Below, piece after piece: positions 19,078 through 28,202 of a DNA stretch of 37,433 bases. The position numbers and the translations under genes were made by a program. The notes beneath the pieces were generated by a model. It saw only the letters and a program-made list of their open reading frames with translations, did no database searches and had not been told where the DNA came from. Source of the stretch: Candidatus Udaeobacter sp. (GTDB lineage Bacteria; Verrucomicrobiota; Verrucomicrobiia; Chthoniobacterales; UBA10450). Each line of letters opens with the position of its first letter. Positions within the stretch are counted from its first letter, which is position 1. Location: positions 1 through 37,433 of the forward strand of contig JAALOD010000004.1 of assembly GCA_013372845.1 (NCBI GenBank), given 5' to 3'.

Positions 19078-19377
19078 TCAAAACACAATCTCGAAGAGCT
19101 TAATCCCGTTCCATTTTCCGGGATGGTTCGGATCGAATGAGGTGCTGTCTACCCATGTGCCGTAGCGCGCCGGCGCCCAGGGATTGAGCATTTGGAACGG
19201 GTTACGATTGCCGCTAAATCCTCGCGGAATTACTCCCTCGACTGCGGGACGTTCTGAGATCGGCGGCGGCGTAGGCATTGCTCGCACCGGTTTTTGCGGG
19301 CCAATTGGTGCTCTGAATTCTTGCGCCGAAGCGGTTGTAACCAGCGCAGCCAGCATTGCGATCATTAATGTTTTCAT
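19078..19377 (-). CDS. Small secreted protein of unknown function
   Basis: 99 residues starting at 19377 (MKTLMIAMLAALVTTASA), a clear Sec signal peptide with cleavage likely after ASA. AAAGGAA lies eight bases upstream. The mature part is Pro-rich (KPVRAMPTPPPISERP) and ends GKWNGIKLFEIVF. I do not recognise a family. The RSGNRNPFQMLNPWAPARYG part is compatible with a small periplasmic or surface protein. It is divergent from kdsD with only 71 bases between starts. Confidence 0.65.
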   Translation of the reverse strand: MKTLMIAMLAALVTTASAQEFRAPIGPQKPVRAMPTPPPISERPAVEGVIPRGFSGNRNPFQMLNPWAPARYGTWVDSTSFDPNHPGKWNGIKLFEIVF

Positions 19378-19448
19378 GTTGTTTCCTTTCGTTCGAGGCG
19401 CGCAAGTTCTCTTGCCCGTCACAACGCCTGCCCACATTATATACTCCG

Positions 19449-20420
19449 ATGGACTACCTTGAAAAGGCCGGACGCGTCCTGGACATAGAAATTTTTGAGC
19501 TCAAGCGGTTGCGGGAGCGTCTGGGCGAAAATTTCTCTCGAGCCGTTGAACTCATCAAGGAGACGGTCGATGCGCGGGGCAAAGTCGTTGTAGTCGGAGT
19601 CGGTAAGTCCGGACATATCGGCGCGAAGATCGCGGCCACGCTTACCAGCACCGGGTCGCCGGCTGTGGTGCTCGATTCTTCGAACGCGTTGCATGGCGAC
19701 CTCGGCGTAATTGCCGATGGCGACCTGGTGCTGGCTTTGAGCGCAAGCGGGGAGACGGAAGAAATGGTCCGGATTCTGCCGGCGATTGCCCGCTTTCAAG
19801 TGCGGATCATTGCCATATGCGGCGATCCGAAATCAACGCTCGCGCAGAACGCGCATCTGTTTCTCGACGTGAACATCGAGCAGGAAGCGTGTCCGCTAAA
19901 TCTTGCGCCGACGTCGAGCACCACAGTGATGCTGGCACTGGGCGACGCCCTGGCGATGGTTTTGCTCGAGGCGCGCGGATTCAACAAGGAGGATTTTGCG
20001 AAGTTTCATCCGGGTGGAATGATCGGGCGCAGCATGCTGATGCGTGTGCACCAGGTCATGCGACCACGTGAAGCCATGGCAATTGTTTCTACGGATACAT
20101 CTGTGCGTGACGTGCTAAAGACTATGACTGGCGTGCGTGCTGGCGCTGCCGTTGTAACCGACGAAAATCAGAAATTACTCGGTATTTTTACCCATGGCGA
20201 TTTCGTGCGGCATTTTCAATTCGATTCAAAGATCGGCGAACGACTGGTCGCGGATCTAATGACATTGAATCCTGTGACGGTGCATAAAGATAAACTTGCC
20301 GTTGAGGTTCTTAATCTCCTCGAACGCCACCGCATCGACGACCTGGTCGTCGTCGATGATGACAGCGTGCCGGTCGGCATTGTTGATTCGCAGGATCTGA
20401 CGCGGCTAAAGCTACTGTAG
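19449..20420 (+). CDS. kdsD: Arabinose-5-phosphate isomerase (KdsD/KpsF/GutQ)
   Basis: Interconverts ribulose 5-phosphate and arabinose 5-phosphate, the first step to Kdo for LPS. 323 residues: SIS domain (about 30-175; VVVVGVGKSGHIGAKIAATL, NALHGDLGVIADGDLVLALSASGET, CPLNLAPTSSTTVMLALGDALA) and two CBS domains (about 200-320; MRPREAMAIVSTDTSVRDVL, FTHGDFVRHF, HRIDDLVVVDDD). The start at 19449 gives the family-typical N-terminus; an upstream ATG would overlap the divergent secreted-protein gene. The stop TAG (20418-20420) is the first part of a TGTAGGGC repeat boundary. Shows that the organism makes Kdo-LPS. Confidence 0.93.
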   Translation: MDYLEKAGRVLDIEIFELKRLRERLGENFSRAVELIKETVDARGKVVVVGVGKSGHIGAKIAATLTSTGSPAVVLDSSNALHGDLGVIADGDLVLALSASGETEEMVRILPAIARFQVRIIAICGDPKSTLAQNAHLFLDVNIEQEACPLNLAPTSSTTVMLALGDALAMVLLEARGFNKEDFAKFHPGGMIGRSMLMRVHQVMRPREAMAIVSTDTSVRDVLKTMTGVRAGAAVVTDENQKLLGIFTHGDFVRHFQFDSKIGERLVADLMTLNPVTVHKDKLAVEVLNLLERHRIDDLVVVDDDSVPVGIVDSQDLTRLKLL

Positions 20421-20465
20421 GGCAACCGCGTCCGTTGGCGCGGCAGGCGATGCGCCTGCCCTACA
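20416..20465. repeat. TGTAG...CTACA palindromic repeat, downstream of kdsD
   Basis: Bounded by TGTAG and CTACA. It contains a CCGCG/CGCGG stem and a perfect 8-bp stem with a 3-base loop, GGCAGGCG-ATG-CGCCTGCC (20442-20460). The TAG of the boundary is the kdsD stop codon. Confidence 0.75.
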
Positions 20466-20521
20466 ATTGCAAACTTACCCAGCGCGTGTAAACTCGGCGT
20501 CCCCCATTTAGGTTTCAACTG

Positions 20522-20552
20522 TAGTCTTGTAACCTTTTAACTTTTTAACGAA
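20522..20552. repeat. TTGTAACCTTTTAAC-type repeat half
   Basis: TCTTGTAACCTTTTAAC and a following TTTTTAAC in the leader of efp match one arm of the hairpin at 35930-35992. Only one arm is seen here. Confidence 0.45.
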
Positions 20553-20566
20553 TCACCTCATTCACC

Positions 20567-21124
20567 ATGCCTGCAGCCAACGATCTTCGCAGAGGAATGG
20601 CCATAAAATACAATGGCAACGCCGCAATTGTGCTCGAAGTTCATCATCGCACACCCGGAAATTTGCGCGCTTTCGTCCAGGCGATCATCCGCTACATCAA
20701 CACCGGCAAAAGCGCTGACGTCCGCTTCGGTTCAACCGACAAGGTGGAGTTGGTCGAGATTGAGCGAAAGCAACTCGAATTCAGTTACAAGGACCGCAAC
20801 GGGTACCATTTCATGGATCCCGAGACGTACGACACCATCACTCTGCAGGATAATCTGATCGGCGACGCCAAAGATTACCTGGTGGAAAATCTTTCCGTGC
20901 AAGTCCTCTACGCAGGGGGCAAGCCGGTGCAGGTCGAACTGCCCGCCTCGGTGAGTCTGAAGGTGACCGAATCCGCGGAGGGATTGCGCGGCGACACGGC
21001 GAGCAATGTGACCAAGCCGGCGACGCTCGAGACTGGGAAGACCATCAACGTCCCGCTCTTCATCAAGGAAGGCGAAACGATCAAGATCGACACCCGCACC
21101 GGCGCCTACATGGGCCGCGCATGA
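20567..21124 (+). CDS. efp: Elongation factor P (divergent loop)
   Basis: Rescues ribosomes stalled on polyproline. 185 residues with the three beta-barrel domains of EF-P: KOW-like N-domain, central domain (VELVEIERKQLEFSYKDRNG, MDPETYDTITL) and OB C-domain (TASNVTKPATLETGKTINVP, FIKEGETIKIDTRTGAYMGR). The tip loop, normally PGKG(x)AF with a modified Lys, reads PGNLRAF (N32-L33-R34), so the usual Lys34 target of EpmA-type modification is absent. Length and C-domain are normal. Single gene. Confidence 0.92.
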   Translation: MPAANDLRRGMAIKYNGNAAIVLEVHHRTPGNLRAFVQAIIRYINTGKSADVRFGSTDKVELVEIERKQLEFSYKDRNGYHFMDPETYDTITLQDNLIGDAKDYLVENLSVQVLYAGGKPVQVELPASVSLKVTESAEGLRGDTASNVTKPATLETGKTINVPLFIKEGETIKIDTRTGAYMGRA

Positions 21125-21268
21125 TCGCGTTAAGGCGAATCTAGCGCTGGACTCTTGCTCGTGCTCTTACTCTTTCTCCTGCTCAGTTTTTAACGATCAA
21201 GCGCCAGAGTAGCGGGTGGAATTTCTCTCTTTCCCAAGTCTGCAGCGTCTGCGTAATCTGCGGGCACT

Positions 21269-22084
21269 TTGGCTGCAAGAAAGAAAAGATCGACAAACAA
21301 TCGCGGGAAGCGCAATTCCAGACGCAGCCGCAAAGTTGTGCGCAACGTCGCACGGGCGCGGACACTCGTTCCGGTATCGGATCCTCTCACAGTGCCGACG
21401 CGCTGGGTGAAATTCGTTTTTGCGATTTTCCTGTTGCCGATCTGTGCAATTTTCAGTCAGACATTTTTTACCGCTTTCGCGCGGGCGACCGTGACGCAGC
21501 GCTTTTGGGCGGGCGAAGAATTTTGGTTTTTTTCATTGGGCGCAATTCTGTGGCTGATCGCGTTTTTCGGTCTTCCGCGTCCGATCCTCATTTATGTCTT
21601 CGGACACGAATTGACCCATGCGCTCTGGGTTTGGCTAATGGGTGGGCGTGTGAGCCGGTTTCGCGTTGGCCGTGACGGCGGGCATGTGGTTACCAACAAG
21701 GCCAACTTCTGGATCGCGCTGGCGCCATATTTTTTTCCGCTCTACAGCATTCTGGCAATCGCCATCTATGGCGGGCTCAGCCTTTTCGTGAACACGCAGC
21801 CGTACGGTCGATGGCTTTACGCTGTCATCGGAGCGACATGGGCGTTCCATTTCACGTTTACGTGCTGGATGATCCCGAAAAATCAGACTGACCTGACCGA
21901 TCAGGGCACGTTCTTCTCCCTCGTTGTGATCTATTTGATGAACCTGTTGCTGCTCAGCGTGATGCTCATTCTGGCGTCGCCACAGATTACGTTTGCAGGG
22001 TTTGGCGCGGATTTGCTGATAAATCTTGGCAACTTTGCGCGGTGGCTTGTCGATCTTTTTAAAAATTCGCGCGGTACGCCGTAG
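21269..22084 (+). CDS. Polytopic membrane protein with HExxH (M50-like metallopeptidase)
   Basis: 271 residues. A basic, disordered N-terminus (MAARKKRSTNNRGKRNSRRS) precedes five or six TM segments. H113-E-L-T-H117 in VFGHELTHALWVWLMGGRV is a zinc-protease signature at a helix, as in site-2-type M50 proteases, and NFWIALAPYFFPLY follows. The third zinc ligand is not clear. Might be a membrane peptidase or an M50-like fold without activity. Stop TAG adjoins a palindromic repeat. Convergent with treY. Confidence 0.65.
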   Translation: MAARKKRSTNNRGKRNSRRSRKVVRNVARARTLVPVSDPLTVPTRWVKFVFAIFLLPICAIFSQTFFTAFARATVTQRFWAGEEFWFFSLGAILWLIAFFGLPRPILIYVFGHELTHALWVWLMGGRVSRFRVGRDGGHVVTNKANFWIALAPYFFPLYSILAIAIYGGLSLFVNTQPYGRWLYAVIGATWAFHFTFTCWMIPKNQTDLTDQGTFFSLVVIYLMNLLLLSVMLILASPQITFAGFGADLLINLGNFARWLVDLFKNSRGTP

Positions 22085-22088
22085 CACT

Positions 22089-22107
22089 GGCGTTTCACAG
22101 AAACGCC
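22089..22107. repeat. 8-bp-stem palindrome in the 22.1-kb convergent gap
   Basis: GGCGTTTC-ACA-GAAACGCC, perfect 8-bp arms and a 3-base loop, five bases after the stop of the HExxH gene. Could act as a terminator stem for it, though no T-run follows. Confidence 0.7.
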
Positions 22108-22130
22108 CTGCAATCATCGTCGCAAATTTT

Positions 22131-22165
22131 GTAGGACGTCTGTGTCAGACGCCTTTTAGCTACAG
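22131..22165. repeat. GTAGGACGTCTG...CAGACGCC palindrome at the treY end
   Basis: CGTCTG-TGT-CAGACG stem with one flanking mismatch. The 21 bases at 22133-22153 recur exactly, mismatch included, at 34551-34571. On the minus strand the treY stop codon (CTGTAG) lies at its edge. Confidence 0.75.
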
Positions 22166-25000
22166 ATTCGTGATCACAGCAAACGGCAAGACCGACAATG
22201 CGTCGGCAAGTTTTACGCGCCGATCCTGCACAGGAACAGGACGACAGGTAAAGAGGTCGTGCGAGTGCTCCAGCGAAAGCGTTTCGGGAATTTCCAGTGT
22301 TGTGTCCTGCCAACTCTCAGCAATCGGCGGAAAACCGACACGAGAAGAAAGCCGAAGCGCAATGACAACAATCCATTGATCCCCAAGCTGGCGGGCAAAG
22401 CTAACGCAGGATTCCGCGAGTGCTCCGCTGGGCGTCAGGGCTCGATATTCTCCCCGCTGGAAAAGTTCGACGTGCTCGCGCCGAAATTGCAAGACGCGCT
22501 GCGTTAGAAGCATCTTGATGCGGCCATCAGCCCAGTTGCGCACAAGATCGCGGGGATGAGCTGTTGCGAGCGATCCCAACATTTCGCGACGCTGCTTGTA
22601 ATCGACCGGGCGCCGATTGTCGGGATCGACCAGACTGTAATCCCAAATCTCATTGCCTTGATAAATGTCGGGCACTCCCGGCAAAGTCAGCTTAAGCAAT
22701 GTTTGGGTAAGCGAATTAACGGCGCCGAATCGCGCAGCCTCCTTTGCCACCGGAATGAATACTGGAAGAAATTTATTTCGCGGTGATGGATCCATTACTC
22801 TCGCAACGAAATCGCGCATCGCTGCGTCCCAATCTTCGTTTGGCTGGATCCAGCTCGTGTTAATCTTCGCTTCGTGGAGGGCCTTGGCCATGTACGCTTG
22901 AATCCGTTCGATGTAATCCGGCGTTGGCGTCGATTCTGGTTCGCCATCGGCCTGCATCGGCCACGTCCCTAACAACGTTTGATAAAACAGGTATTCTTCA
23001 TTCGCGTCCGGTGCTTCGACGTCATTGATAGTTCGCTTCCAGCGACGATTAGCAACACGCCATCGTTGCAATGAGCGCCGCCAGAGCTCCGGGATTTCGG
23101 AAATGACAACCATTCGCGCGCGCACGTCTTCACTCCGTTTAGTGTCATGTGTCGAAGTGGCGAGCAACGTCGCCGGCCAATTGCGCTGTCGATCGATATT
23201 CCGCTCGTGAAATTCTTCAATGCTTAACCCAAACTGTTGCGGCTCGCCGCCTACTTCGTTCAACGCCGCTAGCCGGTTGTAAATGTAGAACACGGTGTCC
23301 TCCAAACCCTTGGCCATGATCGGTCCCGTAGCTTGCTGAAACTTCAGAACGAAATGGGTGTGCTCGGCGCGCGCTTTGGCATCGAGGTTCGGCGGAAAAC
23401 GAAAGAGCAACACGTCTCGGAGAAAATTGAAGATCGATTCTTCCATCGCGGGGTTTCGACGCTTGGCCGCGGCAATCGCGTGCTCGACAATCTGCCTGTC
23501 TTCGTCAGTCACGGGCTGCCCCGGCGCCAGGTACGTTCGATAAACCGGAAAACAAGCGATGGTCTCGCGCACCGCGCGCGAGAGTGCCTCGAGCGTGAAA
23601 TCGCGATACCATCGGTTTTGCTCGGAAAGCCGGTCGAGCATATTGCCCAGCACATCGACGTCATTGGCCAGTGATAGTTTCATGACCTGCAGTTTTTTTG
23701 CGTAGAGCAGGTGGCCAAACGGCACTGAGTGACTAATGAAGCGATGGAACGTTTTCGTGATCGCCGTTTCTGTCGAGGAATCAACAAGCAACTGCGCCAC
23801 TTGGTTCGCAAAATCGTACCCAGTAGTGCCGTGCACGCGCCAATCCTTGCGCAGCATTTCGGAGCCGGTGAGAATTTTTTCAGCAATCATGTAAATGGCG
23901 CGACCGTCTTTCGGCAAAGCGGTCCCGAGTGCTTTCGCGCAACGCTGCTGAAGTTTTTCAAAATACTCGCGCGGCAGGTAAAGCCCGTCGGGATGATCGA
24001 TGCGAAGTCCTGTCACTGCGCCCGCGCTAACCAACTCCAGAGTCAGCCGGTGAATAGCGTCAAAGACCTTTGGCAACTCCACTCGAATTGCGGCCAGGTC
24101 GTTCACATCAAAAAAGCGGCGGTAATTAATTTCCTCGGCGGCGACCCGCCAAAACGCCAGCCGATAAGACTGCGCATTGAGCAGTTTATCCAGCGCATCA
24201 AAGCTGCGCGGGTCGCCGGGCTCGCCGTTAATCTGGGCCAGCGCCTTTTCAATTGCTTGTTGGACTTGCGGAGCTTCCGCGCAACGACGTTCGAGACGTC
24301 GCTTGATGATTTCCTTTTCACGAATCCGCTCCGCGATGCGTTTTGGATCGGTCTCGGTACGTTTTGGCAAATATTCGAGCGCGGTCAGGATACTTTGCAG
24401 CTCCGCGTAGAAGTCCTCTTCCTTGTGATCGGCGAGATTTCGCAAGGCGATTTCCAGAACGTAGCGATACGTTCCGGGAGCGATAGGCAGTCTTCGCTCG
24501 CCGTAGAGCAAATAAAACGTTCCCTCCTCAAAGTGCACTTGCAGTTCGCCGCGCTCGAGAACACGCCCGTATTGGTCGCTCAAGATCGGCAGCAGAACTT
24601 TATCGCGAAGATCAGACTTCAGCGGCTGCCAGTCGATATCGAAATAGGGCGCGAATCTCGAACTCGGCCCATTTTCGAGCACGTCCATCCACCATTCGTT
24701 GAGCGGCTCCGCGATCCCCACGTGATTCGGGACAAAATCGAGTACCTGTCCCATCGAATGCGCATGCAACTCCGCGATCCAGGCGTCGTAATCCTCGCGT
24801 GAGCCGATCGCCGGGTTGAGCTTGTTATGGTCGGTGATGTCGTAGCCGTGCAGACTGTCCGGGTTCGCCTGAAAATACGGCGATGCGTACACGTCGCTGA
24901 CTCCCAGCGCGTCGAGGTATGGGACAACCTCGCGTGCCTGCGAAAAAGTGAACCAGCGATTGAATTGCAATCGGTAGGTGCAGGTTGGGATCTTTGTCAT
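22160..25000 (-). CDS. treY: Maltooligosyl trehalose synthase
   Basis: GH13 enzyme that turns the reducing end of maltodextrin into a trehalose unit, which TreZ then releases. 946 residues from 25000 ([20 protein letters not shown]), the typical TreY start. Motifs: [43 protein letters not shown] (nucleophile Asp), [17 protein letters not shown] and [20 protein letters not shown]. The upstream M at 25027 would lie in a repeat. treZ and treX are not in the window. The ATG itself lies at the edge of an inverted repeat. Confidence 0.94.
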   Translation of the reverse strand: MTKIPTCTYRLQFNRWFTFSQAREVVPYLDALGVSDVYASPYFQANPDSLHGYDITDHNKLNPAIGSREDYDAWIAELHAHSMGQVLDFVPNHVGIAEPLNEWWMDVLENGPSSRFAPYFDIDWQPLKSDLRDKVLLPILSDQYGRVLERGELQVHFEEGTFYLLYGERRLPIAPGTYRYVLEIALRNLADHKEEDFYAELQSILTALEYLPKRTETDPKRIAERIREKEIIKRRLERRCAEAPQVQQAIEKALAQINGEPGDPRSFDALDKLLNAQSYRLAFWRVAAEEINYRRFFDVNDLAAIRVELPKVFDAIHRLTLELVSAGAVTGLRIDHPDGLYLPREYFEKLQQRCAKALGTALPKDGRAIYMIAEKILTGSEMLRKDWRVHGTTGYDFANQVAQLLVDSSTETAITKTFHRFISHSVPFGHLLYAKKLQVMKLSLANDVDVLGNMLDRLSEQNRWYRDFTLEALSRAVRETIACFPVYRTYLAPGQPVTDEDRQIVEHAIAAAKRRNPAMEESIFNFLRDVLLFRFPPNLDAKARAEHTHFVLKFQQATGPIMAKGLEDTVFYIYNRLAALNEVGGEPQQFGLSIEEFHERNIDRQRNWPATLLATSTHDTKRSEDVRARMVVISEIPELWRRSLQRWRVANRRWKRTINDVEAPDANEEYLFYQTLLGTWPMQADGEPESTPTPDYIERIQAYMAKALHEAKINTSWIQPNEDWDAAMRDFVARVMDPSPRNKFLPVFIPVAKEAARFGAVNSLTQTLLKLTLPGVPDIYQGNEIWDYSLVDPDNRRPVDYKQRREMLGSLATAHPRDLVRNWADGRIKMLLTQRVLQFRREHVELFQRGEYRALTPSGALAESCVSFARQLGDQWIVVIALRLSSRVGFPPIAESWQDTTLEIPETLSLEHSHDLFTCRPVPVQDRRVKLADALSVLPFAVITNL

Positions 25001-25100
25001 GTCGAGCGAAGTCGAGACATCTCTCAATGTTCTCCTTCGATGGCTTGGTCAAACAGTAAGAAATTTCAGAGATTCCTCGACTCCGCTCGGAACGACAAAA
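24995..25100. repeat. GTCGAGCGAAGTCGAG-family inverted repeat
   Basis: CATGTCGAGCGAAGTCGAGA and, about 65 bases on, the reverse-complement-like TTCCTCGACTCCGCTCGGAA. Occupies the whole argS-treY gap and includes the treY start codon at one edge. Confidence 0.65.
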
Positions 25101-25105
25101 CGCTG

Positions 25106-26842
25106 CTACATTTTTTCCGGCACTTTGATGCCTAACAAGTCGAGTCCGCGATAAAGGACTTTCGCGGTGAGATCGCACAAAGCCAGTCGCGAGCCGCGCA
25201 CCGGTTCCTCCGATTTCAAGACCGGACAGGCTTCGTAAAAGGTATGGAAGCTGTTCGCCACTTCGAAGAGATAATTTGCCAGAATATTCGGACGGAAATC
25301 GTTCAATACGTGTGGAACGATCTCTGCGAACTGACACAGGCGTTTTGCAAGGTTGATTTCGGCGGAATCGCCGAGCTGTAGTGGCATTGGCTTCCAGCCA
25401 ACCTGTTCATCGGCAGGATGCCGATGCCACGACTCGCCTGCTTTACGGAAAATCGAGCGAATTCGCACATACGCATTCTGCAAATAAGGAGCCGTATTTC
25501 CCTGGAGGGACAACATTTTCTCCCATGAAAAAACGTAATCCGTCATCCGGTACTGTGACAGATCAGCGTATTTGACTGCACCAATCCCGATTTTCTGCGC
25601 GACATCGATCTTTTCTGCCTCGCTCAGGTCTGGATTTTTTTCATCGATAATCTTGCGCGCGCGCCTGCATGCTTCCTCGAGAAGCCCGCGCAACGGCACG
25701 TTTTCGCCCGAACGTGTTTTCATCAATTTGCGATCTTCCCCAAGGATGCTGCCAAACGTGATGTGTCGGAGATCCGCTCGATAACCCTGTTGCCGTGCAA
25801 TCTCGAAAATTTGTTTGAAATGCAAGGTCTGCGGAGCACCGACCACGTACCAAACGCTGTCCGCTTTCAAGTCGTCGAGGCGATAATCGATGGTCGCGAT
25901 GTCTGTGGTGGCGTAATTGAATCCGCCGTCGCGTTTGCGGATGATGCATGGCTTGTCAGCCAGCTCCGGAATATCGCGAAAGAAAACAACAACGGCGCCC
26001 TCGCTGATCTCAGCAATCCCGGATTTGAGCAAGCGTTCGACTACGCCTGGGAGGCGGTCGTTGTAAAAACTTTCGCCGCACTGAATGTCGTAATGAATAT
26101 CGAGCAATTCGTACACGTGCTCGAAGTCCTGCATGGAAAAGGCGACGCATTCGTTCCAGATGTCGATGTTTTCCTTGTCGCCGCCCTGCAGTTTTACCAG
26201 CTCCCGGCGGCAGGCTTCCCGAACCTGGGGATCGCTGGTCGCCAGTGCGTTCGTCTCCTTGTAAATCCGGACAATCTCGGCCAGGGGATCCTGCTGAAGT
26301 GCGCGCTGGTCCAGGAGATTCTTCCACCCGTAAATGACCATTCCAAATTGAGTCCCCCAGTCGCCGATATGATTGTCGCGGATGACTTCGTGCCCAAGAA
26401 ACGTTGCGATCCGCGCCAACGCGTCCCCCAGAACGGTGCTGCGGATGTGACCGACATGCATCGGTTTGGCCACGTTGGGCGATCCGAAATCAATCACGAT
26501 GCGCCGCGGCGATTCTGTCTCCACAACGCCGAGTCTTTCATCGCCCAGGATTCTGGCGGTTTTTTCGGCAATGGCGCCAGGCCGCAACGTAAAATTGATG
26601 AAACCCGGGCCTGCGACTACCGGCGGTTCGCAAAGATCGCCAACGTTAAGATGCCCGATGATTTTCTCCGCGAGTTCCCGCGGATTTTCGCCGCGCTGCT
26701 TTCCGAGCACGAGAGCAGCATTTGTCTGATAATCGCCGAAGCGTTGGTCGGTTGCTGGTGTTAATTCGCCCGCGTCCGGCAAGCCGGCGGCGGCCAGGGC
26801 GTCGGAAAGCTTCTTTGCGAGAAGTGATTGAAATGTTTCCAT
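25106..26842 (-). CDS. argS: Arginyl-tRNA synthetase
   Basis: Class I aminoacyl-tRNA synthetase, 578 residues. N-terminal additional domain (DQRFGDYQTNAALVLGKQRG), HIGH-type motif GSPNVAKPMHVGHIRSTVLG, catalytic-domain motifs NHIGDWGTQFGM and RKRDGGFNYATTDIATI, a KMSK-like LMKTRSG, and the C-terminal anticodon-binding helices ending VLYRGLDLLGIKVPEKM. About 17 residues (SWHRHPADEQVGWKPMP) between the RIRSIFRKAG and LGDSAEINLAKRL segments are encoded by a compound palindrome and are not usual for ArgS. Confidence 0.96.
   Translation of the reverse strand: METFQSLLAKKLSDALAAAGLPDAGELTPATDQRFGDYQTNAALVLGKQRGENPRELAEKIIGHLNVGDLCEPPVVAGPGFINFTLRPGAIAEKTARILGDERLGVVETESPRRIVIDFGSPNVAKPMHVGHIRSTVLGDALARIATFLGHEVIRDNHIGDWGTQFGMVIYGWKNLLDQRALQQDPLAEIVRIYKETNALATSDPQVREACRRELVKLQGGDKENIDIWNECVAFSMQDFEHVYELLDIHYDIQCGESFYNDRLPGVVERLLKSGIAEISEGAVVVFFRDIPELADKPCIIRKRDGGFNYATTDIATIDYRLDDLKADSVWYVVGAPQTLHFKQIFEIARQQGYRADLRHITFGSILGEDRKLMKTRSGENVPLRGLLEEACRRARKIIDEKNPDLSEAEKIDVAQKIGIGAVKYADLSQYRMTDYVFSWEKMLSLQGNTAPYLQNAYVRIRSIFRKAGESWHRHPADEQVGWKPMPLQLGDSAEINLAKRLCQFAEIVPHVLNDFRPNILANYLFEVANSFHTFYEACPVLKSEEPVRGSRLALCDLTAKVLYRGLDLLGIKVPEKM
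25377..25430. repeat. Compound palindrome in frame within argS
   Basis: Outer arms GTGGCATTGGC / GCCGATGCCAC (one G-T wobble) enclose two perfect stems with 3-base loops: TTGGCT-TCC-AGCCAA (25387-25401) and CATCGGCA-GGA-TGCCGATG (25408-25426). The left edge is TGTAG, as in the intergenic repeats. It is read in frame in argS. Confidence 0.8.
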
Positions 26843-26859
26843 CGGTAAGAGAGGTCAAT

Positions 26860-26940
26860 TGTAGCCGCGCTCGCTCTGCGAGGCGCGTCGCCGAGATTTT
26901 TGCATCCACGCGTCGCGTCGCCCAGAGGTCGACGACTACA
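26860..26940. repeat. TGTAG...CTACA repeat between ptsN-like gene and argS
   Basis: Bounded by TGTAG and CTACA, GC-rich inside with GCGCGTCGC-type short stems. Fills the gap between the ptsN-like stop (26943) and the argS start (26842). It lies in the argS leader and could be transcribed with it. Confidence 0.55.
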
Positions 26941-26942
26941 GC

Positions 26943-27401
26943 TTACGAACGATCGCGAAAGATCGACAAAATTTCGTCAGCGGATTTTGCGCTGGCCAGG
27001 CTCTCGCGCACAGAGCGATCGTTCAGAAATTTTGCGATCGAGGCGAGCGTGCGCAAATGCGTTTGAAATTGATTTTTCGGGACGATGAAAAGCACGACAA
27101 ACTTGACCGGCGCGTTGTCGAGCGCATCAAATTCGATGCCCGTTGTCGATCTTCCGAACGCGGCCACTACTTCCTCGAGCCGGTCGGAAGAGCAATGTGG
27201 AATGGCGATTCCGAATCCAATGCCTGTGCTCATTGTTTCTTCCCGCTGTTTCAGCGAAGCGAGAATCAGATCGCGGTCTTCCGTTTTGATTTTGCCCAGG
27301 CTAACGAGCAGATCGATCAGTTCAACGATGGCGGCCCAGCGCTCCGTTGCTTTCATCTCGGGGATGATTTGCTCGACAGAAAGTAAATTGGCCAACGACA
27401 T
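26943..27401 (-). CDS. ptsN: PTS EIIA(Ntr/Fru)-type protein (PtsN-like)
   Basis: A 152-residue PTS_EIIA_2 domain. GIGFGIAIPHC contains the phosphorylated His (IPH) and the pattern VVLFIVPKNQFQTHLRTLASIAKFL is typical. Such proteins act mainly as regulators (nitrogen/potassium/stress) rather than in sugar transport, as no EIIBC gene is near. Start at 27401 gives LLSVEQIIPEMKATERWAAI, the usual N-terminus. Could share a transcript with argS downstream on the same strand. Confidence 0.85.
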   Translation of the reverse strand: MSLANLLSVEQIIPEMKATERWAAIVELIDLLVSLGKIKTEDRDLILASLKQREETMSTGIGFGIAIPHCSSDRLEEVVAAFGRSTTGIEFDALDNAPVKFVVLFIVPKNQFQTHLRTLASIAKFLNDRSVRESLASAKSADEILSIFRDRS

Positions 27402-27488
27402 GCGGAGTCCCGGTACGGGAGGGCAACCTTAGCGGGAGCGCCTAAGTTGACAAGCGAGATTTGCCACGTTGCTCATGTGTCGCCTCTG

Positions 27489-28202
27489 TCACATCTTCTC
27501 GCGAATCTTGTAATTCAATCGCCGGGACAGCAACCAGCGTACACCGAACATATCGATCGTTGCGCGCAAGGCGCGGTTGCCGAGGCCGTACTTGCTTTGG
27601 CCGAAGCGACGCGGGCGATGGTTCACCGGAATTTCAACCAGACGATAGCCGGCCGCTTTGACCAGCGCGGGAATGAAACGATGCATGCCTTTGAATGGAA
27701 ACAGCGCACTGACGCATTCGCGTTGCATTGCTTTAAGGGTGCAACCGGTGTCACGCACTCCGTCCTTCGTGTAACGGCTACGCACCGCGTTCGCAATCCG
27801 GCTCGTTAGCCGCTTGGCCACGGTGTCCCGCCGTTTGATGCGATAGCCGCAGACAAGATCTGCACCGCGTGCAATTTCAGCGAGCAGTTTCGGAATATCG
27901 GCGGGATCATTCTGCAAATCGCCGTCAATGATAACCACAGTCCCGCCGCGCGCCGCTGTCAGACCGGCGTAAATAGCGGCGCTCTGCCCGGAATTTTTTT
28001 CGAAACGAATCAGGCGAATATTCGGCGCAGTTTCGATCCGCTCCACCGTGCGATCGACTGATCCGTCATCGACCAAAATGACTTCGTAATCGAGTCCGCT
28101 CAGCGCAGCGCGCAATTCGTCCTGCAAAATCGGCAGGTTCGCTTCCTCATTATAAAGCGGCACGACGACAGACAATGCCGTAGAGATTGTCACCTCGTTC
28201 AT
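27489..28202 (-). CDS. GT2 glycosyltransferase (DPM/ArnC-like)
   Basis: 237 residues. GT-A fold with LSVVVPLYNEEANLPIL, VILVDDGSVDRT, EKNSGQSAAIYAGLTAARG and the DxD-like IIDGDLQNDPADIP; then DTGCTLKAMQRECV and a C-terminal VNHRPRRFGQSKYG. Closest in type to polyprenyl-phosphate sugar transferases such as ArnC/DPM1. It has no C-terminal TM pair. Its ATG overlaps the stop of the GT39 gene (ATGA), so it is the last gene of a three-gene operon that would charge a lipid-linked sugar used by the GT39 enzyme. Confidence 0.9.
   Translation of the reverse strand: MNEVTISTALSVVVPLYNEEANLPILQDELRAALSGLDYEVILVDDGSVDRTVERIETAPNIRLIRFEKNSGQSAAIYAGLTAARGGTVVIIDGDLQNDPADIPKLLAEIARGADLVCGYRIKRRDTVAKRLTSRIANAVRSRYTKDGVRDTGCTLKAMQRECVSALFPFKGMHRFIPALVKAAGYRLVEIPVNHRPRRFGQSKYGLGNRALRATIDMFGVRWLLSRRLNYKIREKM

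Noticed and set aside
22089-22107. Rho-independent terminator
   Set aside because: Good stem but no T-run on either strand; better described as a palindromic repeat.
23729-24802. 357-codon plus-strand frame opposite treY
   Set aside because: Antisense shadow; composition and lack of motifs argue against coding, and treY is unambiguous.
25763-26764. 333-codon plus-strand frame opposite argS
   Set aside because: Antisense shadow of a conserved essential gene.
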